A stretch of DNA of 64,000 nucleotides from Rhodobacteraceae bacterium XHP0102 (GCA_025751475.1 JAOWLD010000003.1:372001-436000), one strand, 5' to 3'; shown: positions 29,143 to 39,008, counted from the first letter of the stretch. The notes: generated by a model not told the origin, from the letters alone. Numbers and translations are program-made.

Positions 29143-32100
29143 ATGCTTGACGCGTCCGTGACAAGGTTTGCCGTGCAATCAGGCCGTACAACTGTGCTGA
29201 ACGCGCAGCAATATACCCAGTTCGCGGAATTCACGATTGTTGGGCAGGCAGGTCAAGCCATTGAGCAAGCCTATGTCGTTGTGCGCCAAGGCAATGATCT
29301 TGTTCTGCTGTTTGCGGATGGCACCCAAGTGATTGTCGAGAATTACTTTGTCAATGCGTCCAGCTTTTTGCTCGATGGGGTCAGCGGGATTACCGAAGTC
29401 TTGCCCAGTTCCCTGCCGATTGGCACGGTCGAGGGCAACGCTCTGTATGCCTTCGGGGGTGGCACTGATGCCGCCGCCGCGATCCTTGCGGGCGCGCCCA
29501 GTTTCTCATCCTTGCAGCCTTTGTTGTTCACAGAGGCGGCCGTCACCGCCACCGCCACAGCGGTTGGTGCGGGTGGCCTTGCCGTTCCGCTCTCTGGTGC
29601 GGTGGCCTTGGGTGCCACTGCTGACATCATAGATGACGCGCGCGACCGTGAAGATGCGCGCAAAGCCAACGCAACCACATCTTCTAGCGGCGGCAATTTG
29701 ATCGGCTCGGCGGGGGATGACACGCTGACAGGCGGCGCGGGCAATGACACAATTGACGGCGGCGCGGGGAACGACAGCCTTGCGGGTGGCCTCGGCAACG
29801 ACAGCCTCTTGGGCGGTCTGGGTGGCGACACGCTCGATGGCGGCGATGGCAATGATGTGCTCGATGGCGGTGCGGGCAACGACAGCCTCTTGGGCGGTGC
29901 GGGGAATGACACGGTCGATGGTGGCGCGGGCAATGACACGCTCAATGGCGGCGCGGGCGATGACAGCCTGACGGGCGGCGATGGCGATGATCTCTTCGTG
30001 GTGCAAAACGGCTTTGGCAATGACACGATCACGGGCGGTGAAGGGGGCGAGACCACGGGCGACACGCTGGATATGTCGGGCGTGACGACCGATCTGGCGG
30101 TAAGCTTCACAGGGGCCGAGGCGGGCACGGCGACCTCTGGCAGTGACACGATCACCTTTAGCGAAATTGAGCAGGTTCAGCTTGGCTCGGGCAACAACAC
30201 GGTCACCGGCGGCGCGGGCAATGACAGCGTCACAGGCGGCGCGGGTAATGACACGATGGACGGCGGCGCGGGCAACGATAGCCTTTCGGGTGGCCTCGGC
30301 AATGACAGCCTCTTGGGTGGTCTGGGTGACGATACGCTCGATGGTGGCGATGGCAATGATGTGCTGAACGGCGGTGCGGGCAACGACAGCCTCTTGGGCG
30401 GCGCGGGCAATGACACGATCACCGATACGGATGGCAATAACACGGTCGATGGCGGTGTAGGGGATGACAGCATCACCACGGGCGCGGGGAATGACAGCCT
30501 TGCGGGTGGCACCGGCAATGACACGATCAACGCAGGCGATGGTGAGAACACGGTCGATGGCGGTGTGGGGGATGACAGCATCACCACGGGCGTGGGCAAT
30601 GACACGGTGTCGGGCGGAGAAGGCAATGACAGCATTGCAACTGGCGCAGGCAATGACACGGTCGATGGCGGTGTTGGTGACGACACAATTGATGGCGGCG
30701 CAGGGAACGACAGCCTTGCAGGCGGCCTCGGCAATGACAGCCTCTTGGGTGGTCTGGGTGACGATACGCTGGACGGCGGGGATGGTAATGACACGCTCGA
30801 TGGCGGCGCAGGGAACGACAGCCTCTTGGGCGGTGCGGGCAATGACACGATCACCGATACGGATGGCAATAACACGATTGACGGCGGTGTAGGTGACGAC
30901 AGCATCACCACGGGTGCGGGCAATGACACGCTCCTTGGCGGCGATGGCAACGACACGATCATCGCAGGCGATGGTGAGAACACGGTCGATGGCGGTGTGG
31001 GCGATGACAGCATCACCACGGGCGTGGGCAATGACACGGTGTCGGGCGGAGATGGCAATGATATCATCGCCGCGGGCGCAGGCAATGACACGGTCGATGG
31101 CGGTGTTGGTGACGACACAATTGACGGCGGCGCGGGGAATGACAGCCTTGCGGGTGGCCTCGGCAACGACAGCCTCTTGGGTGGTCTGGGTGACGATACG
31201 CTGGACGGCGGGGATGGTAATGACACGCTCGATGGCGGTGCAGGGAACGACAGCCTCTTGGGCGGTGCGGGCAATGACACGGTCGCAGGTGGCGCGGGCA
31301 ATGACACGCTCAATGGCGACGCGGGCGATGACAGCCTGACGGGCGGCGATGGCGATGATCTCTTCGTGGTGCAAAACGGCTTTGGCAATGACACGATCAT
31401 GGGCGGTGAGACGGGCGAGACCACGGGTGACACGCTCAATATGTCGGGCGTGACGACCGACCTGACGGTGAACTTCACGGCGGCCGAGGCAGGCACGGCG
31501 ACCTCGGCGGGTGAGACGATCACCTTTAGCGAGATTGAGCAGGTGCAGCTTGGCTCGGGCAACGACACGGTCACGGGCGGTGCGGGCAATGATACTGTTG
31601 CAGGTGGCGCGGGCAATGACAGCCTTTCGGGTGGTAATGGTGACGATTCGCTTGATGGCGGGGATGGCAATGACACGCTTGATGGCGGTGTTGGCAATGA
31701 CACGCTGAACGGTGGCCTGGGCGATGACAGCCTTTCGGGTGGCGATGATAATGACACGCTTGATGGCGGCGATGGTAATGACACGCTCGATGGCGGTAAT
31801 GGCAATGACAGCCTCTTGGGCGGCGCAGGCAATGACGTTCTTTCGGGCGGTGATGGCGATGACACGCTTGATGCAGGCGCGGGCGATGACGGGGTCGTTG
31901 GCGGCGCAGGCAATGACAGCCTGTTGGGCGGCGCAGGCAACAACACGATTGACGGCGGTGTAGGTGACGACAGCATCACCACGGGCGTGGGCAATGACAG
32001 CATCCTTGGCGGTGACGGTAATGACACGATCAACGCGGGTAACGGGAACAATACGATTGACGGCGGGATCGGAGATGACAGCATCACGGCAGGGACGGGT

Positions 32101-33795
32101 AACGACACCATCCTTGGCGGCGATGGCAACGATACGATCAACGCAGGCGATGGTGAAAACACGGTCGATGGCGGTATTGGCGATGACCGCATCACCACAG
32201 GCGCGGGCAATGACACGGTGTCGGGCGGAGATGGCAACGACAGCATTGTAACGGGCGCTGGCAATGACACGGTCGATGGCGGCGTGGGTGACGATACGCT
32301 TTATGGTGGTGCAGGCAATGACAGCCTCCTCGGGGGGGGTGACAATGACCTCCTCTATGGTGGGGGTGACAATGATACGCTGTCGGGCGACATCGGTGAC
32401 GATACGCTGTTTGGCGGCACGGGCAACGACAGCCTTTTGGGCGGTGATGGCACGGACAGCCTTTTGGGCGATGACGGTGATGACACGCTTGATGGCGGTG
32501 CGGGCAATGACGAGTTGGATGGCGGTGCGGGCAACGACAGCCTCGTTGGCGGTGCGGGGAATGACGCCCTTGCAGGTGGCGCGGGCAATGACACGCTCTA
32601 TGGCGGTCTAGGCGAGGATACGATCTCTGGGGATGCAGGCAATGACCTCATCTATGGTGATGATGGCAATGACAGCATATTCGGTGAGGCGGGTAACGAC
32701 ACGATCTATGGCGGCGCGGGTGACGATTCGATCGAAGCGGCACAGTCAGGCGGCACCGATAATGAGCTGGTCTTTGGTGGTGACGGCAATGATACCATAT
32801 GGGCGGGTGAAAGCGCCGACACGCTTTATGGTGATGCGGGCAATGACTCGATCAGGGCGTTCAATGGTGACGACATCGTTTACGGCGGCGATGGTGCGGA
32901 TATCATCGAGGGCGGCAATGATAACGACATTCTCTACGGTGGCGCGGGCGTTGACACGCTTTATGGCGGTCTCGGCAATGACAACCTTCTAGGGGGGGAT
33001 GACAATGACCTCCTCTATGGTGGGGATGGCAATGACACGCTTGATGGCGAGATCGGTGACGATACGCTGTATGGTGGCGCAGGGAACGACAGCCTCTTGG
33101 GCGGCGATGGCAATGACAGCATATTCGGTGAGCAGGGCAATGACACGATTTATGGTGGCGCGGGCGATGATCGGATCGAAGCGGCAGAGACAAACGGCGC
33201 CAATAATGAGCTGGTCTTTGGTGGCGATGGCAACGATACCCTATGGGCGGGTTTAGGCGCTGACACGATTTATGGCGATGCGGGCAATGACTCGATCGCG
33301 GCCTTCAATGGCAATGATATCGTTTACGGCGGCGATGGCGCGGATTCCATCGAGGGCGGCAATGATAATGACATTCTTTACGGTGGCGCTGGGGATGACA
33401 CCATCAATGGCGGCATCGATAATGACACGATTTTCGGGGATGCAGGCAATGATGTGATCGACCTGACCGAGAATGGTGAGGATGTCGTGGCCTTTGCGGT
33501 GATCGTGGATGACAACACGGGCGGCAACAATGTCGATACGATTAACGGGTTCGAGCTTGCCTTTGGCGGTGCGGCTGGTGGTGATCGGTTGGATTTGTCT
33601 GCTTTGTTGGTCGGTGCAAACGCCGGAAATCTTGGTGATTACCTGACCTTTACCAATGACGGCACCAACACAACCATTGCCGTTGATCGGGATGCGGGCG
33701 GTGGCACATATACTTCTGAGGCGCTGGTTATCATAAACGGCGTGGTGATTGCCGAGGATGATCCAGGCTTCCTTGCCAATAATGTGATCATCTGA
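29143..33795 (+). CDS. RTX adhesin with BapA-prefix-like N-terminus
   Basis: A 1,550-residue protein. The N-terminal about 90 residues include GNDLVLLFADGTQVIVENYF, the pattern of the BapA prefix domain seen in large biofilm adhesins, and then an Ala-rich hydrophobic stretch to about residue 165. The rest is RTX nonapeptide array (GGAGNDSLLGG type), with two copies of FVVQNGFGNDTI...SEIEQVQLGSG and two of ELVFGGDGNDT...GADTIYGD. The C-terminal about 110 residues (VDTINGFELAFGGAAGGDRLDLSALL) match type I secretion tails. ATG 29143 has AAAGGGG eight bases upstream; an in-frame GTG at 29110 is less likely. It has no Hint domain. It precedes the secretion genes. Confidence 0.85.
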   Translation: MLDASVTRFAVQSGRTTVLNAQQYTQFAEFTIVGQAGQAIEQAYVVVRQGNDLVLLFADGTQVIVENYFVNASSFLLDGVSGITEVLPSSLPIGTVEGNALYAFGGGTDAAAAILAGAPSFSSLQPLLFTEAAVTATATAVGAGGLAVPLSGAVALGATADIIDDARDREDARKANATTSSSGGNLIGSAGDDTLTGGAGNDTIDGGAGNDSLAGGLGNDSLLGGLGGDTLDGGDGNDVLDGGAGNDSLLGGAGNDTVDGGAGNDTLNGGAGDDSLTGGDGDDLFVVQNGFGNDTITGGEGGETTGDTLDMSGVTTDLAVSFTGAEAGTATSGSDTITFSEIEQVQLGSGNNTVTGGAGNDSVTGGAGNDTMDGGAGNDSLSGGLGNDSLLGGLGDDTLDGGDGNDVLNGGAGNDSLLGGAGNDTITDTDGNNTVDGGVGDDSITTGAGNDSLAGGTGNDTINAGDGENTVDGGVGDDSITTGVGNDTVSGGEGNDSIATGAGNDTVDGGVGDDTIDGGAGNDSLAGGLGNDSLLGGLGDDTLDGGDGNDTLDGGAGNDSLLGGAGNDTITDTDGNNTIDGGVGDDSITTGAGNDTLLGGDGNDTIIAGDGENTVDGGVGDDSITTGVGNDTVSGGDGNDIIAAGAGNDTVDGGVGDDTIDGGAGNDSLAGGLGNDSLLGGLGDDTLDGGDGNDTLDGGAGNDSLLGGAGNDTVAGGAGNDTLNGDAGDDSLTGGDGDDLFVVQNGFGNDTIMGGETGETTGDTLNMSGVTTDLTVNFTAAEAGTATSAGETITFSEIEQVQLGSGNDTVTGGAGNDTVAGGAGNDSLSGGNGDDSLDGGDGNDTLDGGVGNDTLNGGLGDDSLSGGDDNDTLDGGDGNDTLDGGNGNDSLLGGAGNDVLSGGDGDDTLDAGAGDDGVVGGAGNDSLLGGAGNNTIDGGVGDDSITTGVGNDSILGGDGNDTINAGNGNNTIDGGIGDDSITAGTGNDTILGGDGNDTINAGDGENTVDGGIGDDRITTGAGNDTVSGGDGNDSIVTGAGNDTVDGGVGDDTLYGGAGNDSLLGGGDNDLLYGGGDNDTLSGDIGDDTLFGGTGNDSLLGGDGTDSLLGDDGDDTLDGGAGNDELDGGAGNDSLVGGAGNDALAGGAGNDTLYGGLGEDTISGDAGNDLIYGDDGNDSIFGEAGNDTIYGGAGDDSIEAAQSGGTDNELVFGGDGNDTIWAGESADTLYGDAGNDSIRAFNGDDIVYGGDGADIIEGGNDNDILYGGAGVDTLYGGLGNDNLLGGDDNDLLYGGDGNDTLDGEIGDDTLYGGAGNDSLLGGDGNDSIFGEQGNDTIYGGAGDDRIEAAETNGANNELVFGGDGNDTLWAGLGADTIYGDAGNDSIAAFNGNDIVYGGDGADSIEGGNDNDILYGGAGDDTINGGIDNDTIFGDAGNDVIDLTENGEDVVAFAVIVDDNTGGNNVDTINGFELAFGGAAGGDRLDLSALLVGANAGNLGDYLTFTNDGTNTTIAVDRDAGGGTYTSEALVIINGVVIAEDDPGFLANNVII
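32640..33420 (+). repeat. Large imperfect tandem repeat in the BapA-like RTX gene
   Basis: A block from about 32640 to 33010 (GNDSIFGEAGNDTIYGG...NNDILYGGAG) recurs with high similarity from about 33105 to 33415. Together with the 27-bp nonapeptide periodicity this makes the gene prone to length change by recombination or slippage. Confidence 0.7.
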
Positions 33796-33837
33796 GCCGT
33801 GTGATTTGGCCCTGTGATTTGGCCTGACGTGCAGAAT

Positions 33838-33867
33838 GCCACCTCCGTTCAAAAGAGGTGGCATTTT
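33838..33867 (+). terminator. Strong terminator after the BapA-like RTX gene
   Basis: An eight-pair perfect stem GCCACCTC/GAGGTGGC with loop CGTTCAAAA is followed by ATTTTG. It lies 42 bp after the RTX stop and separates it from the secretion operon, which therefore likely has its own promoter in the AT-rich 33868-33950. Confidence 0.85.
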
Positions 33868-33953
33868 GCATATTTTATGTTAAGACTTAGGCATAAAAAT
33901 AGAGCATATGCGGCACATAATGGCTTTGCACGCATATCAGATGAGGCAAGAGC

Positions 33954-35315
33954 GTGACGATATCGGGGAAAAAGCCAGTTTTTCGGGCGCATCGGCTGTG
34001 CCAGATCGGTGTGATCTTGGGTCTGTCCTGTTTGGCCCTGTCTGGCTGTGTCAATGGCCCGCGCCCGACCCCCTTGGGGGGTGAGGGTGCTGCGATGAGC
34101 GCACAATATGTGATGGGTGGCAGCTATCAGCGCGATTGGCGTGCGGCCTTGCGCGGTGACACCGCCCTTGGCCGATTGGCGGATGAGGCCGAGGCGCTGT
34201 CCATCGCGCGGTCCCCCACTGTGTTTGAATTGCGCGCCGCCGAGGCCGAAAGCGCGGCTGAGGCCAGCGCGTGGTTTCCCCGCATCCGCCCTGTGGCGAC
34301 AGCGGGCGCGGGGGCGGTTTCCTCAGGGGTGGGGATTTCTGTCACCCAGCTGATCTATGATTTTGCGCAAACCCGCACGCGGCGCGAACAGGCGGAGATT
34401 GCCCGTGCCGTGACCGAGATTGATTTCTGGGCCGAACGCAATGACGATGTGCGCGATGCCCTGACCACCTATATCGCGGCCATCGAGACCAATGAGATCA
34501 TCGCCACACGGCGTGATCTGGAGCAGCGCTTGGTGGCGCTTGCCGCGCTGGAGGCGGAGCGGCGCGAGGCAGGGGTAACGGGGCAGGGCGATAGCCTGTT
34601 CTTGGACATCACGCGCCAAGAAAATCGCCGCGAATTGATCCGCGCCGAGGCGCGTCTCGTTGATGCGCAAGCGCAGCTATTGCGCGATACGGGCGTTAAT
34701 GTGACAGCGGATGCGGGATTGCGTTTTGCCGCGGTCGAAGCGGCCTGTAGCACCCCCGCACCGCGCCCCTATTCGCCCGAATTGATGCGCGCGCGTTTGG
34801 CGGTTGAATTGGCCGCGATGGAGGAGGAGGAAGCCCGCCGCAGCCTGTTTCCGACTGTGACGGGCGCGGCTGATCTGCGCACAGGGCGCGATGGCGCCCC
34901 GTCAGACAATGCGCGTGTTACCTTGGAGGGGGGCACGCTTGCAGGCGGTGGGGGGCGGTTCCGTATCGAGGCGGCGGAACAATTGACCCTTGCCGCAAGT
35001 CAGGAGTTCGAGAATTTAGACGCGGATTTGACCCGCGAATTGGATCGTCTTTCCATTGAGAAGCGCGCCCTGACCAACACGCTGCGCGATTATCAAGAAC
35101 TTGTGCGCGCGACCGAGGCCTCGCTTGGCTTGTTTGAGGATCGTTTCGCGGCAGGGGCGGCCAGTATCTCGGAGGCGGTGCGTCTTGAGGTGGAACGCAG
35201 CGCGAATTTGGTGGCCATTGCCGAGACGCGCGCCGATCTTGTGGGCAATTGCCTTGAGGCGGCCCGCGTCTTTGGCGCGCTGGCCCCCGCAGAACTGCGC
35301 GCGGGGTCGCAATGA
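33954..35315 (+). CDS. TolC-like outer-membrane channel of a type I secretion system (lipoprotein)
   Basis: The outer-membrane duct through which type I substrates leave the cell. The 453-residue protein has an N-terminal signal with a lipobox, LALSGC, near residue 32, followed by VNGPRPTPLGG, so it is probably acylated. The rest shows the repeating coiled-coil pattern of TolC/OEP proteins: AEAESAAEASAWFPRIRP, ISVTQLIYDFAQTRTRREQAE, and the second repeat with VTLEGGTLAGGGGRFRIEAAE and FEDRFAAGAASISEAVRLE. The start is GTG 33954. Its stop overlaps the ABC exporter start (ATGA). Confidence 0.87.
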   Translation: MTISGKKPVFRAHRLCQIGVILGLSCLALSGCVNGPRPTPLGGEGAAMSAQYVMGGSYQRDWRAALRGDTALGRLADEAEALSIARSPTVFELRAAEAESAAEASAWFPRIRPVATAGAGAVSSGVGISVTQLIYDFAQTRTRREQAEIARAVTEIDFWAERNDDVRDALTTYIAAIETNEIIATRRDLEQRLVALAALEAERREAGVTGQGDSLFLDITRQENRRELIRAEARLVDAQAQLLRDTGVNVTADAGLRFAAVEAACSTPAPRPYSPELMRARLAVELAAMEEEEARRSLFPTVTGAADLRTGRDGAPSDNARVTLEGGTLAGGGGRFRIEAAEQLTLAASQEFENLDADLTRELDRLSIEKRALTNTLRDYQELVRATEASLGLFEDRFAAGAASISEAVRLEVERSANLVAIAETRADLVGNCLEAARVFGALAPAELRAGSQ

Positions 35316-37453
35316 GCGCGAAGACGGCGGCCATTCCCGTCAATGAGGTTGCCGTTCTGGCCTATCTGGATGCGATAGGGCGCCCGATCACCCGTGCGGC
35401 GCTCTGGCGTGGCTTGCCGCATTCCGATGCGGATTTGGATGATGCGTTGCTCACCCGCGCCCTTGATCAACAAGGGCTGGATCTTACACCCAAGGAGGGC
35501 ATCACCCCCAAAGATATCACCGCACCGTGCTTGCTTCGGGTCAAAGGGGGGGTCTTGATCTTTCTTGGTGCGGTGCTTGAGGGTGGGGATCGGTTTGAGC
35601 TGCTCGACCCGGACACGGGCGCGATGGTCAAGGTGGGGCGCGCGGCCCTTGCCCGCGAAATCACGGGCGAGATGATGACGGCCACCCCGAAAATCGAGGC
35701 GCTGGCCGCACGTCACGCAGGTGCGCGCCCTAAATCGCATTGGTTTTGGTCGCATTTTGCAGAACTCAGGCGCAATATTGCGGATGTGGTTGCGGCCTCT
35801 GCCTTTGCCAATCTTTTGGCGGTGGCGGTCTCGCTCTTTGCGTTGCAGGTTTATGATCGCGTGGTGCCCAACCAAAATGAAGCGACACTTTGGGTTTTGG
35901 CCAGCGGGGCGCTGTTGGCGATTTGTCTGGAATTCGTGCTGCGGGTGACGCGGGCGCGCCTGATCGACCGTGCGGGGCGGGATGTGGAAATTGCGGTGAA
36001 CCGCGACCTGTTCGAGCGGATTTTATCCTTCCGTTTGGATCAACGTCCCATGTCGGCAGGGGCCATGGTCAACACGATGCGCGAATTCGCGGCCGTTAAG
36101 GAATTCTTCGCCGTCTCCGCCGTGGGGGTGGTCACGGATTTGCCTTTCGTGCTGATTTTCTTTGCCGTGATCTACCTTGTCGCGGGACCATTGGTTGGGA
36201 TTATCGCGCTTGGCGGGTTGGCGATGGTGGGTTTGGGCCTGATTTTTCAGCGCCGCATTCACCAGATATCGCGCGACCTGTTGGGCGGCTCCACCGCCGC
36301 CTTGCGTGTGATGACCGAGGCCGCCTATGGCGCGGAGGTGCTGCGCAGCCAGCAGGCCGAACCGCGCTTTCGCCAAATTTGGCAGGAGGTGGTGACGCTG
36401 AACGCCAATCAATCCTCCCAACATCGCAGGGTCTCCGCCTTGCAAAGTTTTGGCGCGATGTCCTTGCAAATGATCACCTATGTCGCGGCCATTACAGGCG
36501 GGGTATACCTGTTTTTCGCAGGCACGATGTCGGTCGGGGGCATCATCGCGGTCTCGATCTTGACCAGCCGCAGCCTTGCGCCAATGGCGCAACTGTCGAT
36601 GATCTTATCGCGCTGGCAGAATATGAAAGCCGCGCTTGAGGCCTTGGATGCGATTGCCAATGCAAAGCTTGAGCGCGCCGAGGGGCAAAGCTTCATCCGC
36701 CGTGCGCAGATTTCAGGCGCGCTGCGTCTGCGCGATATCCAGATGGCCTATCCACAGGTGGATATCCCGCAACTGACCCTTGCGGATATCGAGATCAAAC
36801 CACAAACGCGTCTGGCGGTTTTGGGTGAGAACGGATCGGGGAAATCGCTGATGTTGCGGTTGCTGTCGGGTCTCTATCATCCCCAATCGGGCAGCTATTT
36901 GATCGATGGGATCGAGGCGCGGCAAATCGATCCTGATGATCTGCGCCGCAACATAGCCTATTTGCCGCAAGACCCGCGCCTGTTTCAGGGCAGTTTGCGG
37001 GATAATTTGAAAATCGGGGCTTTGCGGATCACCGATGCCCAAATGTTTGAGGCGTTGGAATTTGCGGGCCTGAGCGATGTGATCTCCGCCTCGACACGCG
37101 GCCTTGATCTGGAAATCAGCGATGGCGGCGAGGGGTTGTCTGTGGGGCAGCGCGCCGCCTTGGGTTTGGCGCGGGTCTATCTGCAAGACCCCGCGATTGT
37201 TCTGCTTGATGAGCCAACCGCCGCCCTCGACAGCCGTGCAGAGGCGGCTTTTGTGGCCCGCCTTAAGGGATGGTTGGTTGGGCGCACCGCGATCATATGC
37301 ACGCACCGCATGGCTGTGATGGATGCGGTGGAGGATGTTTTGGTTCTGTCCGCAGGGCGGGTTTTGGCCCATGGCGCCAAAGAGGCCACGCTCAAGCAAT
37401 TCGCGCGCGCGCCCAAAGGGGCCGCAAAAACAGCCTCAGGGGGTGCGGCATGA
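35312..37453 (+). CDS. LapB-like type I secretion ABC transporter (permease/ATPase)
   Basis: Inner-membrane exporter, 713 residues. Residues 1-130 form a C39-peptidase-like domain without the catalytic Cys, as in exporters of RTX adhesins that bind but do not cut the substrate. The transmembrane domain covers about 145-430. The nucleotide-binding domain has Walker A GENGSGKSLMLR near residue 509, the signature EGLSVGQRAALGLAR near 609 (LSVGQ rather than LSGGQ) and Walker B AIVLLDEPTAALDS, followed by the switch His in CTHR. It overlaps the genes on both sides by four bases, so the three form one tight operon. Confidence 0.92.
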   Translation: MSAKTAAIPVNEVAVLAYLDAIGRPITRAALWRGLPHSDADLDDALLTRALDQQGLDLTPKEGITPKDITAPCLLRVKGGVLIFLGAVLEGGDRFELLDPDTGAMVKVGRAALAREITGEMMTATPKIEALAARHAGARPKSHWFWSHFAELRRNIADVVAASAFANLLAVAVSLFALQVYDRVVPNQNEATLWVLASGALLAICLEFVLRVTRARLIDRAGRDVEIAVNRDLFERILSFRLDQRPMSAGAMVNTMREFAAVKEFFAVSAVGVVTDLPFVLIFFAVIYLVAGPLVGIIALGGLAMVGLGLIFQRRIHQISRDLLGGSTAALRVMTEAAYGAEVLRSQQAEPRFRQIWQEVVTLNANQSSQHRRVSALQSFGAMSLQMITYVAAITGGVYLFFAGTMSVGGIIAVSILTSRSLAPMAQLSMILSRWQNMKAALEALDAIANAKLERAEGQSFIRRAQISGALRLRDIQMAYPQVDIPQLTLADIEIKPQTRLAVLGENGSGKSLMLRLLSGLYHPQSGSYLIDGIEARQIDPDDLRRNIAYLPQDPRLFQGSLRDNLKIGALRITDAQMFEALEFAGLSDVISASTRGLDLEISDGGEGLSVGQRAALGLARVYLQDPAIVLLDEPTAALDSRAEAAFVARLKGWLVGRTAIICTHRMAVMDAVEDVLVLSAGRVLAHGAKEATLKQFARAPKGAAKTASGGAA

Positions 37454-38619
37454 CGGCGTTGAGAGACGCGCCCGCGCAAGAGCGCCCGCGCACCGTGCTC
37501 TATGTTGTGATCTTGGTCGTGCTGACCTTCCTTTTGTGGAGCTATTTTGCGCCCCTGAATGCGGTGGTGCGCGGCATGGGCCGGGTTGAGCCACGCGATG
37601 CCACCCAGACGATCCAAAACCTTGAGGGTGGGATTGTGCGCGAAATTCTTGTGCGCGAGGGGGACGAGGTGCGCGCGGGACAAATCCTTGCGCGGATGGA
37701 GGAGACCGCCTATCGCAGCGCCTTTGAGGAATTGTCGGGGCGTGCGGATTTGTTGGAAATGCAAATTGCACGGCTGTTGGCCGAAGGGGATCGCACCCGC
37801 GACCGATTTGAAGTCGCCCCCGATTTGGCCGCGCGCAGCCCTGAGGCGGCGGCCATCGAAGCGGCGCTGTTCGCTGCGCGGCGCGCACAATATTTGGACA
37901 CGGCGCGTGTTTTGGATGAGATCCGTGGCGAACGTCAGGCCGAATTAGACGTGCTGTCGCCCATGTCGGCGCGCGGGGCTATCCCAGAGACCGATGTGAT
38001 CCGCGCGCGGCAAGCGCTGTTGGCGGTGGAGCAGCAAATCACCGAGCATCACACGGGCTTTGAGGCGGCGCGGGTGCAAACCCTATCCGAGCGGCAAGCG
38101 GAATTGGCGCAGCTGCGCCAACAGCTCCGCGTGCGGGCCGCGCAATTGGAGCGGGTGGAGTTGCGCGCGCCGATGGATGGGATTGTGAACCGCGTGGTGG
38201 TGCAAACCGCAGGGGGCGTGGTCGCACCCGGTGCCCCGATTTTAGAGATCATCCCGCTGGACGAGCGGCCCATCGTGGCGGGGCGGATTTTGCCCCGCGA
38301 TATTGGCCCCGTTTATGTCGGGATGCGGGCCAATATCAAACTGACCGCATTTGATTACCGCGATTATGGCAGCATCACGGGGTCTGTCACCCATATCAGC
38401 GCCGATACGATCATCGATCCTGATGTGCGGGATGCGGAACCCTATTATGAAATTCTCGTGGAATTGAACACCCAAAGCCTAACTGGCCCCGAGGGTGAGG
38501 TGTCCCTCCGTCCAGGTATGCAGGCCGAAGTGGAATTGGACGCGGGACAGCGCACCGTGTTTCAATATTTGTTCCACCCGCTGCTGCGCGTCTCCGAGGC
38601 GTTTACCGAGCCAGATTAA
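37450..38619 (+). CDS. HlyD-family membrane fusion protein of the type I system
   Basis: The periplasmic adaptor joining exporter and outer-membrane channel, 389 residues. A single membrane anchor (VLYVVILVVLTFLLWSYF, about 17-36) is followed by the lipoyl/biotinyl-like half motif NLEGGIVREILVREGDEVRAGQILARM, a long coiled-coil region (about 90-230), the second half motif LRAPMDGIVNRVVVQTAGGVVAPGAPILEI, and a beta-barrel C-terminus. ATG 37450 overlaps the exporter stop (ATGA). The order channel-exporter-adaptor next to the RTX genes fits a dedicated system. Confidence 0.92.
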   Translation: MTALRDAPAQERPRTVLYVVILVVLTFLLWSYFAPLNAVVRGMGRVEPRDATQTIQNLEGGIVREILVREGDEVRAGQILARMEETAYRSAFEELSGRADLLEMQIARLLAEGDRTRDRFEVAPDLAARSPEAAAIEAALFAARRAQYLDTARVLDEIRGERQAELDVLSPMSARGAIPETDVIRARQALLAVEQQITEHHTGFEAARVQTLSERQAELAQLRQQLRVRAAQLERVELRAPMDGIVNRVVVQTAGGVVAPGAPILEIIPLDERPIVAGRILPRDIGPVYVGMRANIKLTAFDYRDYGSITGSVTHISADTIIDPDVRDAEPYYEILVELNTQSLTGPEGEVSLRPGMQAEVELDAGQRTVFQYLFHPLLRVSEAFTEPD

Positions 38620-39008
38620 AATATGAAACTGGCCCCGTTGCCCGAATCGACATCCACGCGGGGTTTGCCTGCGGCACATGACCCACCAGTCATCATGCAA
38701 CCAGTGATTGATTGGGGCTGCTGCATTTTTAATCAAATCAAACGCAAAGCGCCCATTTTACCTGCATCATCCGCCAGATAGGGCAGATTGCAGCGCAGAT
38801 TATTGTGGAAGGCAGGGGCAGGTCGCAAGCCTGAACGGGCTGGAAACCCTCCAGCGGTAAAAACCGCCTGACCGCGCCAATCCTGCAAGAAAGAAACGGC
38901 CAGGCAGTCACAACATGATCTGTTGCCCGTCTGATATGGGGTTGCTTGGCCGTTTTGGCAAGTTTCCCACCAGCCGGCGCGCAGGATGAACCAAGGAAAC
39001 TGCGTATC
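38620..39008. promoter_or_regulatory. urtA upstream region with a long inverted repeat
   Basis: No gene is visible in this 389-bp gap. An inverted repeat of 13 pairs with one G-T pair (AAACGGCCAGGCA at 38894-38906 and TGCTTGGCCGTTT at 38943-38955) flanks a 36-base loop about 50 bp before urtA. A second set of nested short stems lies at about 38820-38880 (GCTGG/CCAGC, GCGGT/ACCGC within GGTC/GACC). These may be a structured leader, an attenuator or a regulator site for the urea transporter; which is unknown. Confidence 0.45.

Noticed and set aside
21607-32270. Very long minus-strand reading frames opposite the RTX genes (such as 21607-23784, 25609-27963, 29506-31374 and 30177-32270)
   Set aside because: They mirror the 27-bp nonapeptide periodicity, whose base bias removes stop codons on the other strand. 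Their translations are monotonous (SLPAPP or VIARAA patterns) and lack ribosome sites.
29700-33450. CRISPR-like regular short repeats
   Set aside because: The 27-bp periodicity is protein-coding RTX repeat DNA, in frame throughout, with no unique spacers between constant repeats and no cas genes nearby.
38820-38880. Guanidine riboswitch upstream of urtA
   Set aside because: Urea-related transporters sometimes have one, but the conserved bases of the known guanidine classes could not be found here.
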